From JBHYDC01 sp051861205 (GTDB lineage Bacteria; Pseudomonadota; Alphaproteobacteria; Rhizobiales; Pleomorphomonadaceae), in contig JBHYDC010000005.1 in assembly GCA_051861205.1 (NCBI GenBank), forward strand, positions 141,535 through 205,534: a DNA stretch of 64,000 nt, in the 5' to 3' direction. The notes beneath the pieces are model-generated. The model was not told the origin of the DNA. It ran no database searches and was given only the letters and a program-made list of their open reading frames with translations. How positions within the stretch are numbered: position 1 is the first letter of the stretch; every line of letters starts with the position of its first letter. This document shows, in pieces, positions 18,190-27,162 of this stretch. Made by a program: the position numbers and the translations under genes.

Positions 18190-21185
18190 CCGCTCATCGC
18201 CTCCCCACGGGCGGCCGCATCGACCGCGCCCGCCCGCTCCGCTTCACCTTCGACGGTGCGAGCTACAGCGGTTTTGCCGGCGACACGCTCGGCTCGGCGC
18301 TGATCGCAAACGGCGTCCATCTTGTCGGCCGCTCGTTCAAATACCATCGCCCGCGCGGCTTCCTCACCGCCGGAACCGACGAGCCGAACGCCCTGGTCGG
18401 CGTCGGCCCTGACGACGCGAATTACACGCCCAACCTGCGCGCCACCGCCGTCGAACTCCACGACGGCCTCGTCGCGGAAAGCCAGAACCGCTGGCCGTCG
18501 CTAACCTTCGATATCGGCGCCGTCAACCACCGCCTCGGCCGCTTCCTGCCCGCCGGTTTTTACTACAAGACCTTCATGTGGCCGAAGTCCTTCTGGACGC
18601 GCGTTTACGAGCCCAAAATCCGCGCCGCCGCCGGCCTCGGCCGCGCGCCGAAAACGCCGGACGCCGCCCGTTACAGCCAAGTTCACCACCACGTCGACGT
18701 GCTGATCGTCGGCTCCGGCCCCGCCGGTCTCACCGCCGCCCTCGCCGCCAGCGCCAGCGGCCTTCGCGTCATGCTGGTGGACGAACAGCCCGAATTCGGC
18801 GGATCGCTTCTCCACGACACCTCCGCCATCATCGATGGTAAGCCGGCTCATGACTGGATCGCCACCGCCGTCGCCGAACTCCAGTCTGCCGGCGTCACGC
18901 TGCTTTCCCGCGCCACCGCCTTCGGCTACACGCCGCATAATCTCATCGGCGTCGCCGAGCGCGTCACCGATCACCTCGCCCATTCCGATCCGCGCTTGCC
19001 CCGCGAGCGGATGTGGCACATTCGCGCCGGCGAGGTCGTGCTCGCCACCGGCGCCATCGAACGCCCGCTCGTGTTCCCCGACAACGACCGCCCCGGCATC
19101 ATGCTGGCCGACGCCGCCCGCGCCTTCGCCAACCGCTGGGCCGCCCGGCCGGGCACCCGCGCCGTCATCGCCACCGCGTGCGACAGCGCCTACCGCGCCG
19201 CGCTCGACCTGCACGCATCGGGCGTCACCATCGCCGCCATCGCTGATATCAGGCCGAACCCAAGCGGCCCGCTGATCGATCTCGCCCGCGCCGCCGGCAT
19301 CCGCATCGAACCCGCCACCGTCATCTCCGGAACGCGCGGCCGCAAGCACGTCCGGGAGGCCCACCTCGCCCGCATCCTCGCCCCCGACCACGTTTCCGCG
19401 CCCGAGCCGATCGTCTGCGATCTCCTCCTTATGTCCGGCGGCTGGACGCCGACCGTCCACCTCTTCTCACAATCGCGCGGCAAACTCCGCTTCGACGACG
19501 CGCTGCAAGCCTATGTCCCCGGCACATCAGCCGAGCGCGAGCGCTCCGCCGGCGGCGCGCGCGGCGTCTTCGACCTCTCCGCCGTGCTGAACGACGGTTA
19601 CGCCGCCGGCGACGCCGCCGCCAAAGCCGCGAACGGCGCGTCCGCCCACCCCCGCGCTTTCGCCGTCGCCGGCACGCACCCCGTCACCGGCGGCCACCTC
19701 GGCGCGCTCCCGCACGGCCGCAACCCGTCACGCGTCAAAGCCTTTGTCGATTTCCAGAACGACGTCACCGCCAAGGATCTGAAGCTCGCCACCCGCGAGG
19801 GCATGCGCTCCATCGAGCACGTCAAGCGCTACACCACCACCGGCATGGCGACCGACCAGGGCAAGACGTCCAACATGAACGCGCTGGGCATCGTGTCGGA
19901 AGCGCTCGGCACGCCCATTCCGGCCATCGGCCTCACCAGCTTCCGCATGCCCTACACGCCCGTCACCTTCGGCAGCTTCGCCGGAGCCTCGCGCGGCGAT
20001 CTGTTCGACCCCGTTCGCCGCACCCCCTCGCACGACTTCGCCGTCAGCCAAGGCGCGCCCTTCGAAAACGTCGCGCAATGGAAGCGCGCTTGGTACTTCC
20101 CCAAATCCGGCGAGACCCTGCACCAAGCCGTCCACCGCGAAGTCCAGGCCATCCGCTCCGGCGTCGGCCTCTTCGACGCCTCCACCCTCGGCAAGATCGA
20201 GGTCGTCGGGCCGGACGCGGCCGCCTTCCTCGAACTCCTCTACACCAACGCCTGGGCCAAACTCGGCGTCGGCCGCTGCCGCTACGGCGTCATGCTGCGC
20301 GAGGACGGGTTCGTGATGGACGACGGCGTCATCGGCCGCCTCGCGCCCGACCGCTTCCACGTCACCACCACCACCGGCGGCGCCCCCCGTGTGCTCAACC
20401 ACATGGAGGATTACCTCCAGACCGAGTTCTCCCACCTCGACGTCTGGCTAACCTCCACCACCGAACAATGGGCCGTCATCGCCGTCCAAGGCCCGAAAGC
20501 CCGCGACACCATCGCCGGCCTCGTCGAGGGCATCGACCTCTCAAACGATGCCCTCCCCCACATGTCGGTCGCCACGGGAACAATCCTCGGCATCCCCTGC
20601 CGCCTCTTCCGCGTGTCCTTCACCGGCGAACTCGGCTACGAGATCAACGTCCCTGCGGATTATGGCTCCACAATCTGGGACGCCGTTTACAAAGGCGGCA
20701 AACCGTTCGGCATCACACCCTACGGCACCGAGGCGATGCACGTCGCCCGCGCCGAAAAAGGCTACATCATCATCGGCCAGGAAACCGACGGCACCGCCAC
20801 CCCGGACGACGTCGGCCTTTCCTGGGCCATCGGCAAATCCAAGCCGGATTTCGTCGGCAAGCGCGCGCTCGCCCGCCCCGCCATGGCCGATCCGAACCGC
20901 AAGCAACTCGTCGGCCTCCTCACCGCCGACCCGAAAACCGTGCTTGAAGAAGGCGCGCAAATCGTCCCCGCCCGCGACTTCCAGATCCCCGCCCGCATGA
21001 TCGGCCACGTCACGTCGTCTTACGACAGCCCGACGCTGGGCCGCTCCATCGCGCTCGCCATGCTGCGCGGCGGCCGCGCGAAGATGGGCGAGACGGTCTT
21101 CATCCCCATGCCGGACCGCGTGATCGAAGCCACGGTCACCGAGCCCATCTTCTACGACAAAGAAGGCGCCCGCCTCCATGTCTGA
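18186..21185 (+). CDS. soxA: Sarcosine oxidase, alpha subunit
   Basis: The 999-residue alpha subunit binds NAD and tetrahydrofolate and converts the methylene intermediate to 5,10-methylene-THF. The first ~95 residues form the ferredoxin-like domain (FTFDGASYSGFAGDTLGSALIANG). A Rossmann motif LIVGSGPAGLTAALAA begins near 174, and the C-terminal ~400 residues are a GcvT-type folate domain (GLFDASTLGKIEVVGPDAAAFLELL, GELGYEINVP, GTEAMHVARAEKGY). The start is GTG 18186, overlapping the soxD stop. It overlaps soxG by eight bases. The order soxB-D-A-G is the conventional one. Confidence 0.97.
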   Translation: MTAHRLPTGGRIDRARPLRFTFDGASYSGFAGDTLGSALIANGVHLVGRSFKYHRPRGFLTAGTDEPNALVGVGPDDANYTPNLRATAVELHDGLVAESQNRWPSLTFDIGAVNHRLGRFLPAGFYYKTFMWPKSFWTRVYEPKIRAAAGLGRAPKTPDAARYSQVHHHVDVLIVGSGPAGLTAALAASASGLRVMLVDEQPEFGGSLLHDTSAIIDGKPAHDWIATAVAELQSAGVTLLSRATAFGYTPHNLIGVAERVTDHLAHSDPRLPRERMWHIRAGEVVLATGAIERPLVFPDNDRPGIMLADAARAFANRWAARPGTRAVIATACDSAYRAALDLHASGVTIAAIADIRPNPSGPLIDLARAAGIRIEPATVISGTRGRKHVREAHLARILAPDHVSAPEPIVCDLLLMSGGWTPTVHLFSQSRGKLRFDDALQAYVPGTSAERERSAGGARGVFDLSAVLNDGYAAGDAAAKAANGASAHPRAFAVAGTHPVTGGHLGALPHGRNPSRVKAFVDFQNDVTAKDLKLATREGMRSIEHVKRYTTTGMATDQGKTSNMNALGIVSEALGTPIPAIGLTSFRMPYTPVTFGSFAGASRGDLFDPVRRTPSHDFAVSQGAPFENVAQWKRAWYFPKSGETLHQAVHREVQAIRSGVGLFDASTLGKIEVVGPDAAAFLELLYTNAWAKLGVGRCRYGVMLREDGFVMDDGVIGRLAPDRFHVTTTTGGAPRVLNHMEDYLQTEFSHLDVWLTSTTEQWAVIAVQGPKARDTIAGLVEGIDLSNDALPHMSVATGTILGIPCRLFRVSFTGELGYEINVPADYGSTIWDAVYKGGKPFGITPYGTEAMHVARAEKGYIIIGQETDGTATPDDVGLSWAIGKSKPDFVGKRALARPAMADPNRKQLVGLLTADPKTVLEEGAQIVPARDFQIPARMIGHVTSSYDSPTLGRSIALAMLRGGRAKMGETVFIPMPDRVIEATVTEPIFYDKEGARLHV

Positions 21186-21795
21186 AGCCCCCGCCCGCCG
21201 CACCGCGCTTGCCGGACGATTCGGCCCGTCCCCCGCCGACAAGTCCTGCCGCTTGGCCGAAGCGCCGCCCGCCACGCGCTTTTCGCTGCGCGGCCGTCCC
21301 GGCATCGCTAAGGCCGCCGCCCCGGCCCTCGGTTTCGCGCTCCCCCCGGTCGGCCGGTCCGCCACATCGGGTGATGTCACCGCGCTTGCCCTCTCGCCGG
21401 ACGAATGGCTGCTGATCGCGCCTGACGGCTATGCCGTCCCTGTAGCTGACGGCTATGCCATCCCTGTAGCTGACGGCCATGCCGCGTCCCTAGCCGATGC
21501 TCTCCCTTCCGCGCTTGCAAATGTGCCGCATGCCTTGGTGGACGTATCGCATCGCAACACCGCGATCACCGTTTCCGGCCCCGCCGCCGCCCGCATTCTC
21601 AACCACGGCTGCCCGCTGGATCTCGGCCTTGCCGCCTTCCCCGTCGGCTTTGCAACGCGCACCTTGCTCGCAAAGGCGGAAATCGTGCTGTGGCGTACAA
21701 GCGAAGATCAATTTCGCGTGGAAGTTTGGCGAAGTTTTTCACACTACGCGGCTAATTTTCTTGCTGAGGCGCGGCTTGAATATGAAGTAACGTAA
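21178..21795 (+). CDS. soxG: Sarcosine oxidase, gamma subunit
   Basis: A 205-residue SoxG-family protein, the small gamma subunit that sits on the alpha subunit. Recognisable parts are CRLAEAPPATRFSLRGRPGIAKAAAPALGFALP, LALSPDEWLLIAP and the C-terminal HALVDVSHRNTAITVSGPAAARILNHGCPLDL. Between DEWLLIAP and the next conserved block lies an in-frame repeat, DGYAVPVADGYAIPVADGHA, produced by a 24-base tandem duplication. The last ~80 bases are AT-richer than the rest of the operon. It overlaps soxA by eight bases. Confidence 0.92.
   Translation: MSEAPARRTALAGRFGPSPADKSCRLAEAPPATRFSLRGRPGIAKAAAPALGFALPPVGRSATSGDVTALALSPDEWLLIAPDGYAVPVADGYAIPVADGHAASLADALPSALANVPHALVDVSHRNTAITVSGPAAARILNHGCPLDLGLAAFPVGFATRTLLAKAEIVLWRTSEDQFRVEVWRSFSHYAANFLAEARLEYEVT
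21422..21484 (+). repeat. 24-base tandem repeat inside soxG (about 2.6 copies)
   Basis: Units start at 21422, 21446 and 21470 (the last partial). Each begins CTGACGGCTATGCC (third copy CTGACGGCCATGCC), and the first two end TCCCTGTAG. The unit is eight codons, so copy-number change keeps the frame and inserts or removes eight residues (ADGYA(V/I)PV). Confidence 0.9.
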
Positions 21796-21847
21796 ATGTC
21801 CGATGGCTGATCCTGAGGGAGAGAGGCGCCGCGGGGGAGACGCTCAC

Positions 21848-22936
21848 ATGGCAACGGCGAGCCAAGGCTCAAAGCAATCTCCGAGCGGCGCGCCGCAGCG
21901 TCCACGCTTATCCGTCGGCTTTATCTTGGCCGACAATTTCACGCTCTCCGCCTTTTCGCTCTTTGTAGATCAACTGCGCCTCGCCGCCGACGAGGGAGAC
22001 CTCTCGCGCCCGATCGCCTGCCAATGGGCGATCATGAGCGCACGCTCAGAACCGGTGCGCGCGTCCTGCGGCGTCACCGTCTCGCGCACCTCCGGCTTCC
22101 TCGATCCCACCCGCTTCGATTACATCGCCGTCGTCGGCGGCATCCTGCATGCCGGCCGGCAAGTGGATGACGCCACCATCGATTATCTGAACCTCGCCGC
22201 CCGCGCCGGTGTCCCGCTCATCGGCCTTTGCACCGGCTCGTTCATTCTTGCCCGCGCCGGGCTCATGACAGGGCGGCGGGTCTGCGTGAATTGGTATCAC
22301 TACCAGGATTTCCTAGCCGAATTCCCGCACCACCATCCCGTCGCGGACCGCCTGTTCGTGATCGACGGCGACCGTATCACCTGCCCTGGAGGCGGCTCCG
22401 TCGCCGATCTCGCCAGCACCTTGATCGAGCAATCGCTCGGCCGCGCCGTCGCGCAGAAAAGCCGCCAGATTTTCGTGCTGGATCAGGCCCGCCCCGGCAC
22501 CGCCGCCCAGCCGCATCCCCCGATGGCCGAGGCGAACGGCGACGAGCGGGTGCGCCGCGCGCTGATCCTCATGGAGCAGAATTTGGCCGATCCGCTTCCG
22601 ATCGCCGATGTCGCCAGCCGCCTCCAACTCTCCACCCGCCAACTTGAGCGCCTGTTCCAAACCACGCTGAACATGCGGCCCGGCGCTTTCTATCGCTCGC
22701 TTCGCCTCAAATACGCCCGCTGGCTGCTCGATCATACCGAACGCTCGGTGACCGATATCGCACTGGAAAGCGGCTTTTCCGACTGCGCCCACTTCTCCCG
22801 CCAATTCAAGGCGTTACACGGCCTCTCACCGTCGGAAATCCGCCTGCGCGACCGTTGCGCCGCCTTCGACGACGAATCCGGCCTGACAACGCCGCCCGGC
22901 GCCATAGAACTTGCAGGAAACCGACTGTTCGAGTGA
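21848..22936 (+). CDS. GlxA/GbdR-like AraC-family transcriptional regulator
   Basis: A 362-residue regulator with an N-terminal DJ-1/PfpI (glutamine amidotransferase-like) domain, including the elbow GLCTGSFILARAGLM, and a C-terminal AraC double helix-turn-helix (DPLPIADVASRLQLSTRQLERLFQ and SVTDIALESGFSDCAHFSRQFKALHGLSPSEIR). In Pseudomonas the protein of this architecture, GbdR, responds to glycine betaine and dimethylglycine and activates gbcAB and the sox genes. The position between soxBDAG and gbcAB makes the same role likely here (inference). The start is ATG 21848, preceded by GGGGAG; ATG 21803 in frame lacks a ribosome site. Confidence 0.9.
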   Translation: MATASQGSKQSPSGAPQRPRLSVGFILADNFTLSAFSLFVDQLRLAADEGDLSRPIACQWAIMSARSEPVRASCGVTVSRTSGFLDPTRFDYIAVVGGILHAGRQVDDATIDYLNLAARAGVPLIGLCTGSFILARAGLMTGRRVCVNWYHYQDFLAEFPHHHPVADRLFVIDGDRITCPGGGSVADLASTLIEQSLGRAVAQKSRQIFVLDQARPGTAAQPHPPMAEANGDERVRRALILMEQNLADPLPIADVASRLQLSTRQLERLFQTTLNMRPGAFYRSLRLKYARWLLDHTERSVTDIALESGFSDCAHFSRQFKALHGLSPSEIRLRDRCAAFDDESGLTTPPGAIELAGNRLFE

Positions 22937-22979
22937 CCTTGCAGCCCCAACATAAACCCGTGCCCTACGAAGACCGATC

Positions 22980-24236
22980 ATGCTCGACCATACCGCCGCC
23001 AGCCCCCGCGCTCTCGTAGCCCGCCGCCGCCCGGGCTACAGCCTGGAGCAGGCCTTCTATACCTCGGCCGAAATCTTCGACCTCGACATGGAGGCGATCT
23101 TCTTCCGCCACTGGATCTACGTCGGCATCGAGCCGGATGTGCCGGACGAGGGCGACGTCATGGTCGTCGATATCGGCCGCGCCTCGATCCTGATCGTGCG
23201 CGACGACGATGGCAAAATCAGCGCCTTCCACAACGTCTGCCGCCATCGCGGCTCGCGCCTCATTCACGACCCGAAGGCCTCCGTCGGCAAGCTCGTCTGC
23301 CGCTATCACGCCTGGACCTATGATCTCGACGGCAGCCTCCTTCGCGCCGAGCACATGGGCGAAGACTTCGACACCTCTTGCCACGGCCTCAAACCCGTGC
23401 ACCTCAAGTCCGTCGAAGGCCTCCTCTTCATCTGCCTCGCCGACGAGCCCCCCGCCGATTTAGGCGCCATGGCCGCCGCGATGGGCCCCTATCTCGCTCC
23501 CCACGCGCTGCGCGACACCAAGATCGCCTTCCAGTCGGACCTCATCGAGGAGGGCAACTGGAAGGTCACCATGGAAAACAACCGCGAGTGCTATCACTGC
23601 GCGGGCAACCACCCCGAACTCATCGTGCCGCTCTTCGAATACGGATTCGGCTTCTCGCCCGAATCCATGGACGAGGCCAAAGCCAAGGAGGCCCATCGCT
23701 ACGAATGCATGGTGACCGACCTTCACGGCGAATGGGAATCCGCCGGCATCCCTTCGCGCGAGATCGACCACCTCGACGATCGCGTCACCGGCTTTCGCAC
23801 CCAGCGCCTGCCGATCGACCGCGCCGGCGAGAGCCAGACCCTCGACACCAAGGTCGCCTCCAAGCGCCTCCTCGGCGCCCTCACCAATCCCAAGATGGGC
23901 GGCCTGTCGTTCTGGACCCAGCCGAATAGCTGGCATCATTTCATGTCCGACCACATCGTCACCTTCACGGTGATCCCGCTTTCGCCGGATCGCACCTTGG
24001 TCCGCACGAAATGGCTCGTCCACAAGGATGCCGTCGAGGGCGTGGACTACGACCTCGCCCGCCTCACCGCCGTGTGGACCGCCACCAACGCGCAAGACGC
24101 CGCCCTCGTCGGCTACCAGCAGTCCGGCGTCAAAAGCCCCGCCTACGAGCCCGGCCCCTATTCACCCTTCACCGAAGGCCTCGTCGACAAGTTCGCGAAT
24201 TGGTACGTCGGCCGCCTCCAGGCCTATCTCGGCTAA
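22980..24236 (+). CDS. gbcA: Glycine betaine monooxygenase, Rieske oxygenase subunit GbcA
   Basis: A 418-residue Rieske non-heme iron oxygenase. The Rieske cluster ligands are Cys87, His89, Cys107 and His110 (NVCRHRGSRLIH...LVCRYHAWTYD), and the catalytic iron ligands His206 and His211 lie in NRECYHCAGNHPEL. With GbcB it removes one methyl group of glycine betaine as formaldehyde, giving dimethylglycine. The assignment to betaine rather than another quaternary amine rests on close similarity to remembered GbcA sequence patterns and on the neighbouring regulator, reductase and sarcosine oxidase. It starts 43 bases after the regulator gene. Confidence 0.93.
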   Translation: MLDHTAASPRALVARRRPGYSLEQAFYTSAEIFDLDMEAIFFRHWIYVGIEPDVPDEGDVMVVDIGRASILIVRDDDGKISAFHNVCRHRGSRLIHDPKASVGKLVCRYHAWTYDLDGSLLRAEHMGEDFDTSCHGLKPVHLKSVEGLLFICLADEPPADLGAMAAAMGPYLAPHALRDTKIAFQSDLIEEGNWKVTMENNRECYHCAGNHPELIVPLFEYGFGFSPESMDEAKAKEAHRYECMVTDLHGEWESAGIPSREIDHLDDRVTGFRTQRLPIDRAGESQTLDTKVASKRLLGALTNPKMGGLSFWTQPNSWHHFMSDHIVTFTVIPLSPDRTLVRTKWLVHKDAVEGVDYDLARLTAVWTATNAQDAALVGYQQSGVKSPAYEPGPYSPFTEGLVDKFANWYVGRLQAYLG

Positions 24237-24274
24237 CGCCCGCGTCCGTCATCCATAAGGCTGCGCCCCCTCTC

Positions 24275-25387
24275 ATGACCACCGCCACCGCCCACCTCGC
24301 CCGCCACCTCGGCGATCTTCCCCTCTGGGACAGCGAGGCCGACGACCGGCTCATCTGCACGGCCGTCATCGCGGAAACCCATGACGTCCGCACCTTCGTA
24401 TTCGAGCCGCCGGAACCGCGCCGCTTCGCCTACCAGCCCGGCCAGTTCCTCACCTTCGAGTTCCCGCTACCCGGTGGTCCGGTCAACCGCTGCTACACGC
24501 TCTCATCCACGCCCACCCGCCCGCACGCCGTTTCCATCACGGTGAAGCGCGTTCCCGGCGGCCCGGTCTCGAATTGGCTTCACGACCATTGCGCGCCCGG
24601 GGCGACGGTCAAAGCCATCGGCCCGATGGGCGCGTTCACCTGCCTTGCCGACCTCGCGCCGAAATATCTCTTCCTCACCGGCGGCTCCGGCATCACGCCG
24701 CTGATGTCGATGGTGCGCGCCTTCGCCGACCTCGCCAAGCCCGTCGACATCGTCTTCCTCCACGCCTGCCGCACCCCCGCCGACATCGTCTTCCGCGACG
24801 AACTGGACCTCATCGCCCGCCGCCTCCCCGGCTTTCGCGTGATCCACCTGCCGGAATCGACCGCAGGCGAAACCGGCTGGCCGGGCCACACCGGCCGCCT
24901 TACGCCCGAGCTGATCCAGCTCGCCATCCCCGATTTTTCCACCCGTTCCGTCTGGTGCTGCGGCCCCGCGCCCTTCATGAAGGCCGCCCGTTCGTTCCTC
25001 GCGGGCCTCGCCCACGACCCCGCCCTCTACCACCAGGAAAGCTTCGATTTCGCCACCCTGATCGCCGAGCAGCCCGCCGCCGCCGCTCAGGCCCTCATCG
25101 CGGAAGCGATCGAATCCGCCGTTCCCACCTACCAAGTCACCTTCCCCCGCGTCAACCAGACCGTCACCGTCCGTGCCGATGAGTTCGTCCTTGCCGCCGC
25201 CCGCGATCAAGGCGTCCGCCTCGCCTCCTCCTGCACCGAGGGCCTCTGCGGCACCTGCAAAGCCAAACTCCTCTCCGGCACCGTCGACATGACCCACAAA
25301 GGCGGCATCCGGAAAAAGGAAATCGAAGCCGGGTTTTTTCTCCCGTGCTGCTCGAAGCCGACCAGCGATTTGGTTGTGGAGAAGTAG
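24275..25387 (+). CDS. gbcB: Glycine betaine monooxygenase reductase GbcB
   Basis: A 370-residue ferredoxin reductase that passes NAD(P)H electrons to GbcA. The FAD domain has NRCYTLSSTP, the NAD domain has LTGGSGITPLMSMVRA and WCCGPAPFMKAA, and the C-terminal plant-type 2Fe-2S domain has SSCTEGLCGTCKAKLLSG with the fourth cysteine in FFLPCCSKP. The ATG at 24275 is 38 bases after gbcA; a much longer in-frame reading from 24011 overlaps gbcA and is not accepted. The gene is followed by an intergenic repeat element. Confidence 0.94.
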   Translation: MTTATAHLARHLGDLPLWDSEADDRLICTAVIAETHDVRTFVFEPPEPRRFAYQPGQFLTFEFPLPGGPVNRCYTLSSTPTRPHAVSITVKRVPGGPVSNWLHDHCAPGATVKAIGPMGAFTCLADLAPKYLFLTGGSGITPLMSMVRAFADLAKPVDIVFLHACRTPADIVFRDELDLIARRLPGFRVIHLPESTAGETGWPGHTGRLTPELIQLAIPDFSTRSVWCCGPAPFMKAARSFLAGLAHDPALYHQESFDFATLIAEQPAAAAQALIAEAIESAVPTYQVTFPRVNQTVTVRADEFVLAAARDQGVRLASSCTEGLCGTCKAKLLSGTVDMTHKGGIRKKEIEAGFFLPCCSKPTSDLVVEK

Positions 25388-25409
25388 GAGACAAGCGCGA
25401 AGGGCCACC

Positions 25410-25517
25410 CCTTCCCTTCTCCCCTTGTGGGGGAAGGAAACGACACCCGCCGCGCGCCCTTAACCCTCGCCCCTTGCGGGAGAGGGTGGACGTGCAAAGC
25501 ACGGCCGGGTGAGGGGT
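25410..25517. repeat. Intergenic palindromic repeat element
   Basis: Two imperfect hairpins stand in tandem behind gbcB: CCTTCCCTTCTCCCC/GGGGGAAGG at about 25410-25437, and CCCTCGCCCCTTGCGGGAGAGGG at 25464-25486, continuing to a GCCGGGTGAGGGG end at 25517. The wording (CCTCTCCC-TTGTGGGAGAGGG...GGGTGAGGGG) is that of the short extragenic repeats scattered in many Hyphomicrobiales genomes. It may also terminate gbcAB transcription. Confidence 0.65.
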
Positions 25518-25561
25518 CCGGCGCCGACCCATCCCAAAAAGCTCCCACCCAAGCAGCACCG

Positions 25562-25605
25562 CCCCCCCCCCAACATTGTCCCGTGTCAAATACACCCCCC
25601 CCCCC
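25562..25605 (+). repeat. Two poly-C tracts at the 5' end of hemN
   Basis: A run of ten C at 25562-25571 lies just before the assigned TTG start, and a run of eleven C at 25595-25605 lies inside codons 7-10 (Thr-Pro-Pro-Pro). A one-base slip in the second tract would put the rest of hemN out of frame. Confidence 0.85.
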
Positions 25606-26985
25606 GTTCAATTTCGCCCCAAGAAAGCGCACACGCCCCCCGCCCTCGCCCTGTCCGACGTCATTGTCCGGACCGTCCCGCGCTACACCTCCTATCCCAC
25701 CGCACCGCATTTCTCGGGCGAGGTGACGTCGGAACTTTACGGCGAATGGCTGGAGGAGGCGGGCCGCGCGGGCGGGTCCGTGTCGCTCTATCTCCACATC
25801 CCCTATTGCCGGTCGATCTGCCACTACTGCGGCTGCACCACCAAGGCGACGCGGAAGGACGCGCCGATCCGCTCCTATGTCGAAGTGCTGCGCCGTGAAA
25901 TCGCGCTCGTCGCCGATCGCCTCGGGCCGGTAGACGTCTCGCACATCCATTGGGGCGGCGGTACGCCGAACCTCGTGCCGCCGGACCTCTTCGAAACCGT
26001 GATCGACGATCTCCATCGCTGCTTCACCATCCTCGACACCGCCGAACATGCCATCGAACTTGATCCGCGCCATGTCGACAAAGCCGGCGCGCGGTTTCTC
26101 GCCGACATGGGCGTCACCCGCGTCAGCCTCGGCGTGCAGGATTTGGACCCCGATGTGCAGGCCGCCATCGGCCGCATCCAGCCGCTCGAAACGGTGGAGG
26201 CAGCCGTCGCGGCGCTTCGGATCGCGGGCATCGGCGCCATCAACATGGACCTGATCTACGGCCTGCCGCTACAAACGCCGGCCTCCGTGCGGCGCACGGC
26301 GCTCCATGCGGCCGGCCTTGCGCCGTCACGCATCTCGCTTTTCGGCTACGCCCACGTTCCCTGGTTCCGCGCCCACCAGCGCCGGATCGACGAAGCCACC
26401 CTCCCGCCCAGCGATCAGCGCCTGGAACTCGCCCGCATTTCCCGCGAGACCATCGACGCCTTCGGCTATGATGAAATCGGCATAGACCATTTCGCCCGCC
26501 CGGAGGATACGCTCACCCTAGCCCGCGACGCCGGCACCTTGAAGCGCAATTTCCAGGGCTACACCACCGACAGCGCCGAAACGCTGATCGGCCTCGGCTC
26601 GTCCTCGATCGGCCGCACGCCGCGCGGCTTCGTCCAGAACACCGCCGCGAACGGCATCTGGCAGCGCGCCATCGACGCCGGCGCCTTCCCGTTCGAGCGC
26701 GGCAAGATCTTCACCGGCGAAGATGTCGTGCGCGGCGCCGTCATCGAGGCGCTGCTCTGCCTTTTCGAGGCGGATCTGCCAACCATCGCGGCCGCCCACG
26801 GCCATGCGCCCGGCATTTTCGACGGCGCTCTGGCCACCTTGGAACCGCTTGTGCGGTCCGGCTGGGTCACGTCGAAATCCGGTCGCGTCCGCATCGAAAC
26901 CCATAAGACCGAGCTTGCCCGCGTCGTCGCCAGCGCCTTCGACGCCTATCTCGGCGGCGGCGGCCGTCATTCGGTCGCGGTCTGA
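25576..26985 (+). CDS. hemN: Oxygen-independent coproporphyrinogen III oxidase
   Basis: A radical SAM enzyme converting coproporphyrinogen III to protoporphyrinogen IX without oxygen. The 4Fe-4S/SAM motif is YCRSICHYCGC (Cys78, Cys82, Cys85, plus Cys87), the HemN-type C-x3-C-x2-C-x-C. Other landmarks are VPRYTSYPTAPHF, IHWGGGTPNLV, INMDLIYGLPLQT and LIGLGSSSIGRTP. The family N-terminus is covered, but the start is uncertain: TTG 25576 is the only candidate in frame that keeps the domain and has no ribosome site, and it sits between two poly-C tracts. The gene belongs functionally with hemA, ccoGHIS and the nearby FixK-like regulator. Confidence 0.93.
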   Translation: MSRVKYTPPPVQFRPKKAHTPPALALSDVIVRTVPRYTSYPTAPHFSGEVTSELYGEWLEEAGRAGGSVSLYLHIPYCRSICHYCGCTTKATRKDAPIRSYVEVLRREIALVADRLGPVDVSHIHWGGGTPNLVPPDLFETVIDDLHRCFTILDTAEHAIELDPRHVDKAGARFLADMGVTRVSLGVQDLDPDVQAAIGRIQPLETVEAAVAALRIAGIGAINMDLIYGLPLQTPASVRRTALHAAGLAPSRISLFGYAHVPWFRAHQRRIDEATLPPSDQRLELARISRETIDAFGYDEIGIDHFARPEDTLTLARDAGTLKRNFQGYTTDSAETLIGLGSSSIGRTPRGFVQNTAANGIWQRAIDAGAFPFERGKIFTGEDVVRGAVIEALLCLFEADLPTIAAAHGHAPGIFDGALATLEPLVRSGWVTSKSGRVRIETHKTELARVVASAFDAYLGGGGRHSVAV

Positions 26986-27033
26986 AGCCGCGCGTTCCCA
27001 TGGAGGATCAACGCGGCGCGTCTTCATAAAAAA

Positions 27034-27080
27034 GAGGCGCCCGAGAACCGCGCCGATCGGTGGCGGGTCCGGAACGCCTC
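27034..27080 (-). terminator. Rho-independent terminator of the FixK-like gene
   Basis: On the minus strand GAGGCG (27080-27075) pairs with CGCCTC (27039-27034), with further inner pairing, and is followed directly by six T (27033-27028). It lies between the convergent hemN and FixK-like genes. Confidence 0.7.
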
Positions 27081-27162
27081 AAAGTTTGACCTCAAGGCGA
27101 AATTCATCGCCCAGGGGCCGGGGAGGCGGCCACGCCATTGGCGTGACCGGGGAGACAATTCA

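Noticed and set aside
25576..25589. TTGTCCCGTGTCAA as an FNR/FixK box before hemN
   Set aside because: Three of ten consensus positions differ and it coincides with the assigned start codon region, so it is a poor candidate.
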